Source: JACXTP01 sp963789555
Lineage (GTDB): Archaea > Thermoplasmatota > Thermoplasmata > Methanomassiliicoccales > UBA472
NCBI GenBank assembly: GCA_963789555.1
Contig: CAWBKY010000004.1
Span: 124,001-188,000 of the forward strand
DNA: 64,000 bases
Direction of reading: 5' to 3'
Shown one piece after another: positions 8,699 to 18,823 of the stretch; within the stretch, counting starts at the first letter, position 1, and each line of letters opens with the position of its first letter. The notes beneath the pieces were generated by a model. That model was given only the letters and a program-made list of their open reading frames with translations, was not told where the DNA came from and ran no database searches. A program made the position numbers and the translations under genes.

Positions 8699-9731
8699 AT
8701 GGGCGTGAACCTTAGCGACCTGGTGAGCTTCACCGAGCTGGACCCCGCACAGCTGAAAGGCAGGACCGTGGCCATCGACGCCTACAATGCCATCTACCAG
8801 TTCCTCTCCGTCATCCGCGGTCCCGACGGCGCGCCGCTCATGGACGGCAAAGGGCGGGTCACCAGTCATTTGGCCGGGCTGCTCAACCGCAACGCCAACC
8901 TCATCGAGCTGGGCCTGAGCCCGGTCTACGTCTTCGACGGCATCCCCTCCAGGTTGAAGTCCGCCACCATCCGGGAGAGGAGCGAGAGGCGGGCCAAGGC
9001 GCATGAGGAATGGAAGGAGGCGGTCAAGGAGGGGGACGTGCAGAAGGCCTACACCAAGGCCACCCAGTCCTCTAAGCTCACCAACGAGATCGTGGAATCG
9101 TCCCGGGTGCTGCTGGTGCATCTCGGCATCCCCATCGTCCAGGCGCCAGGGGAGGGAGAGGCCCAGGCCGCCTACATGGCCGCCAAGGGCGATGTCTGGT
9201 CCGCCTCCAGCCAGGACTTCGATTCGTTCCTTTTCGGCGCCCCTCGGCTGGTACGCAACCTCACCTTGGCCGGGAGACGGAAGATGCCCGGGCGCAACGA
9301 GTACCGTGACATCAAGATGGAGATGGCGGAGCTCGAGCCCACCTTGGCCGCCATCGGCCTGAGCCGGGAGCAGCTCATCGACCTGTGCATACTGGTCGGG
9401 ACGGACTTCAACGAAGGGATCCGGGGCATCGGACCGAAGAAGGCCTTGAAGCTCATCAAGGAGCACGGTACGGCGCCCAAGGCCTTGGCCTCGCTGGACA
9501 AGGAACTGCCCGAGTACGAGGAGATCAAGGAGGTGTTCCTCCATTTCGAGCACGCCGATGAATATGACCTGCGCCTCCGCCAACCGGACCGCGAGAAGGT
9601 CATGGAAATGCTGGTGGGGCAGTATCGATTTCGGACAGCAGCGGGTGGAGAACGCCTTGCTGAAGATGTCCCCGCCCGCCCCCAAGAGACCGGAAAAGGG
9701 CAACCAGAGGTCCTTGGACTCGTTCTTCTGA
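8699..9731 (+). CDS. fen: Flap endonuclease 1, frameshifted near the 3' end
   Basis: Structure-specific 5' nuclease of Okazaki-fragment maturation and repair. Begins MGVNLSDL, as FEN1 does; catalytic acidic sites appear in TVAIDAYNAIYQ, VYVFDGIPS, APGEGEAQAAYM, SSQDFDSFLFG and LCILVGTDFNEGI. One extra base near 9625 breaks the frame; the other frame continues DFGQQRVENALLKM and ends with the PCNA-binding PIP box QRSLDSFF at the natural stop 9731. About 343 residues. The open frame running on to 10384 after the break is not coding. Confidence 0.93.
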
Positions 9732-9881
9732 TTATCAACCCCGGAACTGTGAGGGCAGCAGTTATATGCGCCGCCCCTGATTACAGAACGGCCAGAGGGC
9801 CCATCCGACGGAGCCTGGGGGAATCCAGGACCGTTGGTTTAATAGCCCATGTCACATTCTGGGCAAGGAAGGGAAAGGGCG

Positions 9882-12800
9882 ATGATAAAGCCAATCCAAA
9901 GCAACTACAACCCCGCCGAGCTGGAGAAGCAAGTGCGGGAGTACTGGACTCAGACCAACGCTTATCGCAAGACCAAGGAGTTACGGTCCGGAGGTCCCGA
10001 CTTCTACTTCGTGGACGGCCCGCCGTACACCACCGGCTCCATTCACTTAGGGACCACTCTCAACAAGACCATCAAGGACACTTACATCCGCTTCCGGCGC
10101 ATGCAGCGCTACAACGTGTTCGACAAGCCCGGCTACGACATGCACGGCCTGCCCATCGAGGTCAAGGTGGAGCAGTCCATCGGGGTGAAGAACAAGAAGG
10201 AGATCGAGGAGTACGGCATCGACCGTTTCGTTTCCACCTGCAAGAACTTCGCGATGGAGTTCCAACAGAAGATGAACGTCCAGTTCGCCGACCTGGGCGT
10301 CTGGATGGATTGGGAGAACCCTTACCTCACCATCGCCCCGTACTATATCGAGGCCGCCTGGTGGACCTTGAAGCGGGCCTATGACAAGGGCCTGCTCGCA
10401 CCGGCGAACCGGGTGCTGCCCTCCTGCCCGCGCTGCGAGACGGCGCTGGCCGAGGCGGAGATCGAATATTCCGATGAGAAGGACCCGTCCATATACGTCA
10501 AGTTCCCGTTGCGCGACGACCCGAAGGTGAGCCTGCTCATCTGGACCACCACCCCGTGGACCTTGCCGGCGAACCTGGCCGTGGCCGCCCATCCTGACTT
10601 CCGTTATGCCAAGGTGCGCTACCGCCGTATCGGCGAGACCGAGACGGTCATCGTCATGATGGACCTGGTGGAACAGATCCGGGAGATGGCGGGATGGGAG
10701 AAGTACGACATACTGGAGGAGATCGAGGGCGATGACCTGGTGGGCCGGGAGTACGTCTCCATCTTCGAGGAGACGGTCCCGTACCAGAAGGATGTCCGGG
10801 GCAAATGGGTGCACCGCGTCATCCCTTCCAAGACCGTCGAGGCCTCCAACACCGGCCTGGTGCACATCGCCCCTGGCTTCGGTCCCGAGGACTTCGAGCT
10901 GGGCAAGGAGTTCGGCATCGAGCCGTTCTGCCCCGTGAACGAGACCGGCAAGTACACCGAGAGCGTCGGTCAGCGTTACGCCGGCATGCACATCAAAGAA
11001 GGCGAACGAGCTGATCCTCCAGGACCTGGAGGAGAAGGACCGCCTCTTCCACCGCACCACCCTGCTGCACCGTTATGGTCATTGCTGGCGCTGCAACTCG
11101 CCCATCATCTTCCGCACCACCAACCAGTGGTTCCTGAAGGTGTCCCAGGTGAGGAACCACATGCTGGAGGAGGTCGAGCGCATCCGCTGGACCCCTGACT
11201 GGGCCGGGTCCTCCCGCGAGTACGACTGGGTCTCCAACGCCCGCGACTGGTGCATATCGCGCCAACGTTATTGGGGCATCCCCATGCCGATCTGGACCTG
11301 CTCCAAGTGCAATGAGGTGAAGGTCATCGGCACCACCGAGGAGCTGGAGAAGGCGGACGGCTACCGCCGCGACATGGACCTGCACCGTCCCTGGATAGAC
11401 GGGGTGACGATGAAGTGCGCCAAGTGCGGGGAGACCATGCGCCGGGTGCCAGACGTCCTCGATGTCTGGTTCGATTCGGCCGTGGCCTCCTGGGCCCAGC
11501 TGGGCTTCCCCAAGCAGAGGGCGGACTTCGAGAGGCTCTGGCCCGCCAAGTTCATCTGCGAGGCCCACGACCAGACCCGGGGATGGTTCTACTCCCAGCT
11601 CGCCGCGGGCGTGATAGCCTTCGGCCGCGCCCCGTATGAGAGCGTGCTCATGCACGGTTGGATGCTCGATCCCGATGGCCAGCCCATGTCCAAGAGCAAG
11701 GGAAACGTCATCGAGCCGGAGAAGGTCGTGAAGGACTATGGCGCCGACGCGCTGCGCTTCTACCTCATGCGGGCATCGGCCCCTTGGGAGGACACCAGTT
11801 TCCAATGGGAAGGGGTGAAGAGCGCCAGGAAGATGCTCAACGTCTACTGGAACGTGGTCAACTTCGCCACCACCTACATGGTCATAGACAATTTCGAATC
11901 GGTGGACTGGCCCATGGAGAAGTTGGAGGGCCATCTCCGTCCTGAGGACCGGTGGCTCGTCTCCCGCATGGAGAAGCTGAAGAGCGAGGTGACCCGGGAC
12001 CTGAACAATTACGAGCTGCACAAGGCCACCCGCAACATGGAGGACTTCGTCCTGGAGGACCTGTCCCGCTGGTACGTCCGTCTCATCCGGGACCGCATGT
12101 GGAGCGAGGAGGGGGACCTGGACAAGCTCTCCGCCTACCGCGTGCTCTACGATTCCATAACCTCCCTCAACCTCATGATAGCGCCGATATGCCCGCACAT
12201 CGCGGAGCAGGTGTACCGGGCCATGGACGGGAGCAAGGACACCGTCCATATGCTCGACTGGCCCACCTCCGACCTCACCAAGGTGGACGAGCGCCTGGAA
12301 ACGGCGATGAACACCGTCAAGGAGATGGTCGAGATCGTCACCAGGGAACGCCAGACCCGGGGCATGAAGTTGCGCTGGCCTTTGAAGCGCATGATCGTGC
12401 TGCCCGACACGGCGGACTCCATGGAGGCGGTCAAGGCATTGCAGGACATCCTGATGCCCCAGGCCAACGTCAAGCGCATCGAATACGTCGAACCAGGAAA
12501 GGACTGGGACGAGACCGTCCTCACGGTGGTCCCGAACCCGAACGCCATCGGCAAGGTGTACCGCCAATGGGCCGCCAAGATCGCCGTCCTGCTCAAATCC
12601 CGTCCCGCCCGCCTCATCAAGGAGTCGGTGGAGAAAGGCTCCTACCAGCTGGGGATCGAAGGCCAATACCTGAGCATCGAGCCCAATATGGTCTCCTTCG
12701 AGGCGGCGCTGCCGCAGGATGTCCTGGCCGTGAAGTATAGCGGCGGGCAGATCTATCTTGATTTCCAGATCACGGCCGAGATCGAGGCGGAAGGTTATTC

Positions 12801-13116
12801 CCGCGAGCTCATCCGGCGCATCCAGCAGATGCGCAAGGACATGAAGCTGGATGTGGAGGAGTTCATCGCGGTCGAGATAAATGCCCCGGCCAAGATCGAG
12901 GAGTACGTCAAGGTGTGGATGGACCACATCATGTCCGAGACCAGGTGCCGTCGCATGCAGTTCATGAACCAGCCCAATGGCGAGTACAAGGTGCAATGGG
13001 ACATCGAGGGGGAGAAGCTCTCCCTGGGCATCACCTCCCTGCACATCCGAGATGCCATCTCTGAGCTCATGGACCTGCCCGGGATGATCGCAGAAGATCG
13101 CGCTTGCCCTGGTTGA
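9882..13116 (+). CDS. ileS: Isoleucyl-tRNA synthetase, one internal frameshift
   Basis: About 1078 residues with the break repaired. Class I signatures: DGPPYTTGSIHLGTTLNK (HIGH-type motif) near residue 50 and PMSKSKGNVIEPEKV (KMSKS) near 600; ARDWCISRQRYWGIPMP and the editing domain (LIWTTTPWTLPANLAV) between them; anticodon-binding C-terminus follows. The frame shifts near 11000 (ATCAAAGAAGG; one G extra), after which ANELILQDLEEKDRLFHRTT joins the downstream frame. ATG 9882 gives the usual N-terminus; TTTAATAG at about 9837 may be its TATA box. The C-terminal end overlaps the next gene and its exact stop is uncertain. Confidence 0.93.
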
Positions 13117-14116
13117 CGCCGGCTTCCGGTCGGTGGATTCCCTGCGCGGCATGGACGAGGAAAAGCTCGCGGCCATCCCTGGCCTGACCAGGCCGGATGC
13201 GAAGAAGATCGTGCATGCGCTGTCGCGAAAGGACGCCGCTGCCGATCGATGCGTCGTATGCAACGGTCCCGTTGACGAAAAGGGCCTCTGTCCCAAGTGC
13301 GGCAAGTCCCCGGTCTCCAACGAGCCGCTCCCCAAGGAGCGCATGTTGCCTCTGCTGATGCGCATACCTAGGGTCAATCAGCTCAAAGCGGAGATGCTCT
13401 ACGATGCGGGATACTTCAACCCGGAAAAAATGAAGAACGCCAGCAAGGACGACCTGAGCAACGTCAAGGGTCTGGGCTCCAAGACGATCGACAGCATACT
13501 GGCCTATGTTGCCGAGGGAAATCTGGAGAAGAGCGTGCCGTGCAAGAAGTGCGGCGTGACCGTAGGTCCGGACATGTTGATCTGTCCCAACTGTGGCATG
13601 GCGGTGTTGATGGAGGAGGAGGCCGAGGATGAGGTGCCATCGGCGGCCGAGAAGAAGGCCGTGGTGGACCTGGAGCGTTCATTCAGCTACCTCATCAAGG
13701 AGGACCGTTCCGACCGCGCCTACGCCTACTTCGAGAAGGAGATCGGGAAGGGCCTGAAAGGTTACTGCGTCACCAGGAACTACCCGGTGAAGATCAAATC
13801 GAAGTTCAACATCGGGTCGACGCCCATCGTTTGGTTGTCCAATGTCGGCAAGGAGGACTCCCTGAGGCCGAAGGACCTGGAGAAGCTGTCCTACTCGCTG
13901 GAGCAGTTCCTTGCCAACGGCGGGGGCATCGTGCTCCTGGATGGCTTGGAGTATCTGATCACCAACAACAACTTCCTCACGGTGCTGCGCTTCGTGCAAT
14001 CGCTCCGTGATCAGGTGGCGATCAACCACTCCATTCTGCTGATGGTGCTGAACCCGTCCACCTTGGACCCCCATGAGATGAACCTTCTGGAGAAAGAGGT
14101 CGACGGCACCATCTGA
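13084..14116 (+). CDS. DUF835 protein with two HhH motifs and two zinc ribbons
   Basis: About 343 residues. Domain order seen: helix-hairpin-helix (ALVDAGFRSVDSL...LAAIPGLT), zinc ribbon (CVVCNG...CPKCG), second HhH (MLYDAGYFNPEKM...VKGLGSKTIDSIL), second ribbon (CKKCG...CPNCG), then a C-terminal DUF835 domain (SYLIKEDRSDRAYAYFEKEI, GGGIVLLDGLEYLITNNNFL). This suggests nucleic-acid binding coupled to a DUF835 signalling or scaffold domain, which is inference. The start is unclear: coding signal runs upstream to about 13088 in this frame but an extra base near 13085 separates it from ATG 13084; the first in-frame ATG is 13133. It overlaps the end of ileS. Confidence 0.7.
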
Positions 14117-14205
14117 GCCGACCACTCAAACCTTTTATTTCCCTTTCACCATTTATGTCGCGAGGGATGGGACGAGCTGCAAGCATAGATTGAACGGGAA
14201 GGTCG

Positions 14206-14823
14206 ATGGCCATTGCCTACTGGAAACGCATCTCTGTCGATGAGAGGGGATGTCGGAGCCTTGTCTTCCATTCGGAGAGCGGCGGCCCGGTCCGCTGCGA
14301 TGCCTTGCTCTTCAGGTACTGCCCTTTCAAGGCCAACGGGGTGAAGGACGACCCGTTGGACCAAAAAGGCAGGGTGCGCTGTGAATGGTGCGGAGGGAGG
14401 CACGACCCCAACTCGTTGAACCGAAGGCTTTGTCGGGAGTGGCACCGTTTCAAGTCCGTCCATATGGAGAACCAGAGGGCCATGCCCGGTGCGCGCAAGT
14501 TCTACCTGCATGGCACCAAGGAGGAGGTGTTCTCGATCGAATGCGATGATGTTCTACGCCGCCAACTGTGGCCCAAGGTCAAGGTGACGGTCCTTCGCAG
14601 GGACCGGTTCACCTGTCAGGATTGCGGACGGAAGGGACGGACCCTGGTGGATGGGAAATGGAAGGGCTTGGAGGTGCACCATATCGTCCCTCGGAGCGAG
14701 GGCGGCACCGACCACCCCGCCAATCTCAAGACGCTTTGTGTCCATTGCCACGCCTCTTACACGGTGACAGCGCCAGGGAGAGGGCGGTCTTGCGGGCGAA
14801 TGAGAGCGAGGTGGGAAAACTGA
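14206..14823 (+). CDS. HNH endonuclease domain protein
   Basis: 205 residues as read. Cysteine pairs RCEWCGG in the N-terminal half and CQDCGRKGRT plus CVHCHASYT flank the HNH core LEVHHIVPRSEGGTDHPANL. Preceded by VTVLRRDRFTCQDC, the usual entry to HNH domains. Stand-alone HNH proteins may be mobile or restriction enzymes, or housekeeping nicking enzymes; no intron or intein context is visible. After HASYT the composition changes, and the +1 frame (ARERAVLRANESEVGKL) looks more natural, so the last ~20 residues may be the product of a frameshift near 14765. Confidence 0.75.
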   Translation: MAIAYWKRISVDERGCRSLVFHSESGGPVRCDALLFRYCPFKANGVKDDPLDQKGRVRCEWCGGRHDPNSLNRRLCREWHRFKSVHMENQRAMPGARKFYLHGTKEEVFSIECDDVLRRQLWPKVKVTVLRRDRFTCQDCGRKGRTLVDGKWKGLEVHHIVPRSEGGTDHPANLKTLCVHCHASYTVTAPGRGRSCGRMRARWEN

Positions 14824-15060
14824 ACCGTCTCTCCTATCTTTATGAGGTCGGGGAAATTGGTCCAGACGAAGGGTCCCAGCCTGTACGATATCGAGAGAAG
14901 CGACCAATGATGGGCGGTGCCTAAAGCGATACCGCAATGATCGAAGGAATTTGATTGTCCCAGCCTGTCCAACGATCCCAAGTCCGGAAGACGGAGTTGA
15001 ACATTGAATGGAGGACTAATCCATGGACGATACAAATCTAGCAGATGATTCTCGGTCCTC

Positions 15061-15840
15061 TTATGCGTCGAGGTCGGAGAGCAATTTGATAAAGCCCGGG
15101 ACAAGGTCCAGGTCTTCCATCTCCCCCTTGGCCATCCAGCGGCACTCCGTGTGTTCCCAGTCCAATCTTATTTTGGGGAGTCGACATCGAAAAGGAAAGG
15201 GTGGATCCTCCAAATCCGACCCTCAGAGCGGATCGTCACCAACTTACCTATTCGGACCAATTGGGGGTCCTCGACCCCGGTCTCCTCGGCGATCTCCTTG
15301 TAGGCCGTTTCCAATGGCTCCTCTCCCTTTTCCACGAACCCGCTCACCCCTGCCCATTTCTGGCGGTTGGTGGAGACCTTGTCACTGCGCTTGAGTACCA
15401 GGAACTTGCCGTCATTCCTCAGGACGCAGGTCACGACCTCGGAGATGGTGACATCCAAGATATCGACCGTGCCCTTGTCCCCATCGACCTCGACGAGGTC
15501 CCCATCCTGGACCAGGGAGATGTCGATCCCATCCACCATCGGGACCCCGGCCATCACCGCGCCGGTCGCCACGATGGTCTCCGCCCTTTCGTTGATTATC
15601 GCCGACGGGCAGATGGCCGTTCTTCTTCAGGTCCAATAAGGTATAGGAACCGACCGTGCTCCCTTTCCCCCTCTGGAAGACGAAGACCTTGCCATCGAGC
15701 GACTCGCCCTCCTTACCGCTGGAGACGGTGAGAATGCCTGTTTGGGGGTTGACCCCGCCCAGGAAGCTGAACGCGGAGCGCAGCACAATGGCATTGCCCC
15801 TTGCCTTCCCTTTTGAGATCGGCCTTCCTTGGACGATCAA
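15061..15840 (-). CDS. Phosphomevalonate dehydratase small subunit (aconitase X swivel, DUF126) fused to a Nudix domain
   Basis: About 259 residues after repair. N-terminal ~135 residues are the DUF126 swivel domain: RPISKGKARGNAIVLRSAFS, LDGKVFVFQRGKGSTVGSYT, then AVMAGVPMVDGID. Without a break in frame this passes into a Nudix domain (TCVLRNDGKFLVLKRSDK; Nudix box GFVEKGEEP...EIAEETG). The dehydratase makes trans-anhydromevalonate 5-phosphate in the archaeal mevalonate pathway; the Nudix role is unknown. Two indels: an extra base near 15610 and a missing A near 15176; the corrected end is ...IKLLSDLDA at 15061. TTG start overlaps the large-subunit stop (TTGA), with GAGGTGAT upstream. Confidence 0.85.
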
Positions 15841-17009
15841 GTTATCACCTCGAGCAACCTTGGGGCGGATTGGCAGACCACCTTCTGAGAGCACAGGCCA
15901 GGCAGGTAGGAGCATGCCTTGCAGGAATTGGTGGCGGTGACCTTGTGCGTGCCCTCTATCGGGGCCACGATCATGCATGTGTCGCACACGACCTTTCCGA
16001 AGCGGTCCAACGACGCCACCTCCTCGGGACATTGCGCCACCGTGCTCCTGGAGCTGCAGAACCAGACCTCGGTCTCCTTGGGACGGGGTTTGCCCTTGAT
16101 CAACTTGGCCAGTTCCCTTATCTCCTTGACGGAGAGGTGGGGGCAGCCCAAGGCGATGAGGTCGGGGCTATCATCAGTGCTCAGTTTCGCCCTGACCTCC
16201 TCGAGGTCCTTCTTGGATAAGTCGGACCACCTCCAGACCCTTAAGGTCGCGCCCTCCGCTCTCCGGCGTCGACCCATCGACATGGAACATGGCCACGCTC
16301 CCGGAGGCGGCCATGGCCGCCGCCATGATCTTCAGCTCGTCCTGGTCTGGACGGATGCCTTTGAAATAAGGCACGGAGGCGCCGGTGCTCAAGCCCACCG
16401 CATGGCCCAACAATGAGTGCTCGAAAACACCCGATCACGTCCTCGACCTCGATCACGACGGTGGGTGCCCGGTTCTCGTCCAGATGCATACCGTAATGCG
16501 GCGTCTTGCCCAATATGGCCGCTGCGAGCGCACCCGGGCCGCCTTCCCGGTTCGTACGGGCCCCGAGGACGGAATTCGAATATGACAACGCGGAGGACTC
16601 GGCCCACGCGATGGTGTCGCCCTTTCCTTGGGACGTTCTCACCTAGGTATGGTGTGCAAGAGCATGTCGTCCTAACGCCCAGGGACGAATAGCATCTCAT
16701 TATCTCCAGCTGACGGTCCGAGAATCGCTCCGGGACGCGCATCTCCTTCCAGCGTTCGGCATCCATCCCCATGGGGTTCAGGGTGGTGGGGACCCGAACC
16801 TTGGTGTCCTTGGACATCTCCTTCAAGAAATCGATACCGCCCTCTCCGATGGTCTTATAGGAAACGCCGGAAAGGTGGGCCGAGGATATCGGGACCAGAC
16901 GGTCGGCATCATAGATGCGGCCCAGGGCCACCAATAGCTCCATGGCCCTTTGCGGTCCTGGCCCTTGCTCCCCAGACAGGATCTTCTCCTCTTCAGCGGT
17001 AAGGTACAT
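15837..17009 (-). CDS. Phosphomevalonate dehydratase large subunit (aconitase X, DUF521), several frameshifts
   Basis: Catalytic subunit of the aconitase-X type phosphomevalonate dehydratase. Pieces in order: MYLTAEEEKILSGEQGPG and SSAHLSGVSYKTIGEGG; CSCTPYLGENVPRKG; DTIAWAESSALSYSNSVLG and RTNREGGPGALAAAILGKTP; HAVGLSTGASVPYFKG; SPDLIALGCPHLS; and CDTCMIVAPIEG with NSCKACSYLPG at the end. These cysteines would hold an Fe-S cluster. Shifts occur near 16625, 16425 and 16230. About 390 residues if whole. ATG 17009 follows a TATA-like ATTATTTAT by ~28 bp. Being broken four ways in an essential pathway suggests sequence error rather than decay. Confidence 0.85.
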
Positions 17010-17415
17010 GTCCGGGCCGTGTAACGCAGGAGGCCCGATAAATAATGTTTCGAGCAAGGAACATCATTTATGATGTGCGGCAGAGGCTGATGGAAATGTG
17101 AGCAGAAGGCAGGTCACGTGGAACGTTGTTCCACATCATCCCGAAATCATTCGCTAACGATGTAAAAGGTACGATTTTTTTAAATATACATCATCATGTG
17201 ATTGTCTTTGCGTGACAGGGCTTGACATACCAAATCTGTCAATGAAAAATTAAGATGAAACACGGAGCGGTCGTTCCTCCTCGTTGTCGAGTTGTGTTCC
17301 TGCTCGGCCGCTCCGCCCTACCTTAATTCCATTGTGGTTATTTACATTTTACACGATAAATGGCGATCAGGCCGATGTTCGATTCAAAATTGGAATAAAA
17401 AGATGAGGAATGGAG
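17010..17415. other. Intergenic region with strong TATA element, inverted repeats and possible small RNA
   Basis: No gene is convincing here. Next to the dehydratase start lies its promoter (about 17037-17047). An inverted repeat GTGGAAC-GTT-GTTCCAC occupies 17118-17134. A strong plus-strand TATA-like run (TTTTTTTAAATATAC, about 17174-17188) is followed by a GGAGCGG...CCGCTCC inverted repeat (about 17265-17314). This would suit a short structured transcript of about 17212-17330, but there is no independent support. Confidence 0.35.
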
Positions 17416-17489
17416 CGGGCCCGCGGGGATTTGAACCCCGGTTCAAGGCTCCGGAGGCCTTTGTGATATCCAAGCTACACTACGAGCCC
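17416..17489 (-). tRNA. tRNA-Arg (anticodon CCG)
   Basis: 74 nt. Acceptor GGGCTCG pairs with CGGGCCC; D arm GTGTAGCTTGGATATCAC; anticodon stem AAGGC/GCCTT with loop CTCCGGA giving anticodon CCG (reads CGG, Arg); T arm CCGGG-GTTCAAAT-CCCCG. Discriminator G, no encoded CCA, no intron. Promoter likely TTTAATC around 17515. Confidence 0.95.
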
Positions 17490-17558
17490 GTGTACGGTCC
17501 TCTATGAAGAGGGCCGATTAAAGCTTTTCAGACCGGGGCGAGAGAGATGGAGCGCGGC

Positions 17559-17765
17559 TCACTTCTTCTTGCTGAACTCGGTGTATCCGCACCGACCGCA
17601 AGACACCCTGTCCTCATGGTTGGCCAGGAACACTCCGGGACCGCACTTCGGGCAGTGCTTCTTCTTGCGCTCGAGCTTTCCGTCCTTTCCGACGCCATAG
17701 GCGTCCTTCTTGGACTTGCGGACGGTCTTGGCGGCCGGGGCCTTCTTCTTGTCGTCCTTTGCCAT
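17559..17765 (-). CDS. rps27ae: 30S ribosomal protein S27ae
   Basis: 68 residues: basic N-terminus (KTVRKSKKDAYGVGKDGK) and a C4 zinc ribbon CPKCGPGVFLANHEDRVSC..CG. Last gene of the rpoE-spt4-DUF359-rps24e-rps27ae cluster, 11 bp after rps24e. The cluster order is the usual archaeal one, which supports the call. Confidence 0.96.
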   Translation of the reverse strand: MAKDDKKKAPAAKTVRKSKKDAYGVGKDGKLERKKKHCPKCGPGVFLANHEDRVSCGRCGYTEFSKKK

Positions 17766-17776
17766 TTCAAATCACC

Positions 17777-18115
17777 TTACTTTATCTTCTTGGCGGCCTT
17801 GGCCGCGGGTGCGGCAGCGACGCGCTTCTTCTTCTCGGCCAGACCGTGGCGGACCTGCATGTAGTTCCTCTCGGTCTTCTTGGCGGCCTCGACGGACTCG
17901 TAGACCTTGGCATACCCATGGCTCACGCCGGTGCCGGTCTCGGTGTTGGTGCGGTCGATGATGACCAGCTCCTTCTTCGCGCCCATGGCCTCCGCCACCT
18001 TCTGGCGCAGCTCATCCCTCTTGGGGGTGGCCACACCATTGTGCTCGGCTGTGAAGGTCAGCTCCCATCTGTGCTGGAGCGCGTTCTGTTTCTTGTTGTC
18101 GATCCTCAGGTTCAA
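17777..18115 (-). CDS. rps24e: 30S ribosomal protein S24e
   Basis: 112 residues: NLRIDNKKQNALQHRWELTF, ATPKRDELRQKVAEAMGAKK, TGTGVSHGYAKVYES, with a lysine/alanine-rich tail. The start is TTG 18115, which overlaps the TGA stop of the upstream DUF359 gene (TTGA) and has GGAGGA six bases before it; no nearer ATG exists in frame. Confidence 0.95.
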   Translation of the reverse strand: MNLRIDNKKQNALQHRWELTFTAEHNGVATPKRDELRQKVAEAMGAKKELVIIDRTNTETGTGVSHGYAKVYESVEAAKKTERNYMQVRHGLAEKKKRVAAAPAAKAAKKIK

Positions 18116-18609
18116 TTCGATTCCTCCATCTCGTTTATAAAACGTTTCGCTCTCTCGCGGACATTGACGTCTATGCGGACCATGGTCATCCCCCTTTTGG
18201 GGATGCCGTAGATCAGGCAGGAGCGGTCCGGTGCCACAGCGGCGCATACCAGCGCTGCCAGGTCCTCCTCGCCCTCAATGAGCATTTTCGTGGGCGTCTT
18301 GATGCGCAAGGCCTTTTCGACCTCCTCCACCAGGCTCGGCCCTATCGTGCCCGGTTCGTTCTTGACCACCACGTTCCTTCCCTCGATCTCGTCGATGTAA
18401 CGGTCAAGGGCGGTCATGGGTCGCCTCTCGGTGCTACGGTCGTAGATGGTGAGATGGGGGATGACATGGTTCTGGATCAAGGCCAGGGAGACGACATCGC
18501 CCACTGAGATGACCTTCTTGCACTTTTGTGCCTCCTTGACTATCTCAGACTCGGTCAAAACCTCACCCCACAACATCCGCATCTGCGGCCAAAGACGTTC
18601 AGGCAGCAC
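18112..18609 (-). CDS. GTP-dependent dephospho-CoA kinase (DUF359 family)
   Basis: About 165 residues. Archaeal enzyme for the last step of CoA synthesis, unrelated to bacterial CoaE. Seen: ISVGDVVSLALIQNHVIPHL, TIYDRSTERRPM, VVVKNEPGTIGPSLVEEVEK, MLIEGEEDLAALVCAA, VAPDRSCLIYGIPKRGMTMV. The family assignment is secure from these motifs and from the position between spt4 and rps24e. GTG 18609 is the most likely start; an upstream non-standard start just after the spt4 stop cannot be excluded. Confidence 0.88.
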   Translation of the reverse strand: MLPERLWPQMRMLWGEVLTESEIVKEAQKCKKVISVGDVVSLALIQNHVIPHLTIYDRSTERRPMTALDRYIDEIEGRNVVVKNEPGTIGPSLVEEVEKALRIKTPTKMLIEGEEDLAALVCAAVAPDRSCLIYGIPKRGMTMVRIDVNVRERAKRFINEMEESN

Positions 18610-18634
18610 CCATCCGTTCTTTGGGACTCGCAGT

Positions 18635-18823
18635 TCAGCGCACCTTGAGCGCGAACTTGCCGTTGACATTTATGCCCATCCTTTTGGCTATCTCGGACTT
18701 GCTGTGGTCGATGATGATCACATAGCCCTGCCAATCCTTCGAGGTCTGGTTGCTGCACAGCGGGCATACATCCTCCTCGGTTATGAAGCTGCAATGCTTG
18801 CAGGCCTTGAGCAGTTTGGTCAT
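18635..18823 (-). CDS. spt4: Transcription elongation factor Spt4 (RpoE'')
   Basis: 62 residues with a C4 zinc ribbon: ACKHCSFITEEDVCPLCSN, followed by SKDWQGYVIIIDHSKSEIAK and the short C-terminal strand GKFALKV. Partner of Spt5 in processivity. The ATG overlaps the stop of rpoE (ATGA). A longer open frame upstream lies inside rpoE and is not used. Confidence 0.95.
   Translation of the reverse strand: MTKLLKACKHCSFITEEDVCPLCSNQTSKDWQGYVIIIDHSKSEIAKRMGINVNGKFALKVR

Noticed and set aside
9732..10384. Continuation of the fen reading frame to 10384
   Set aside because: It arises from the extra base near 9625; the true FEN1 end with the PIP box lies at 9731 and ileS starts at 9882 in another frame.
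10993..13377. 794-codon open frame on the minus strand opposite ileS
   Set aside because: GC-rich codon use of ileS keeps the opposite frame open; its protein is low-complexity with His/Leu/Gly-rich runs and shows no family, while the plus strand encodes clear IleRS motifs.
14206..14823. HNH gene as part of a group I/II intron or intein
   Set aside because: No intron core, splice motif or interrupted host gene is seen on either side.
15023..15394. Plus-strand ORF with a good ribosome site (GGAGG before ATG 15023)
   Set aside because: Beyond ~40 bp it runs antisense to the Nudix domain and its product is Ser/Arg/Pro-rich without a domain.
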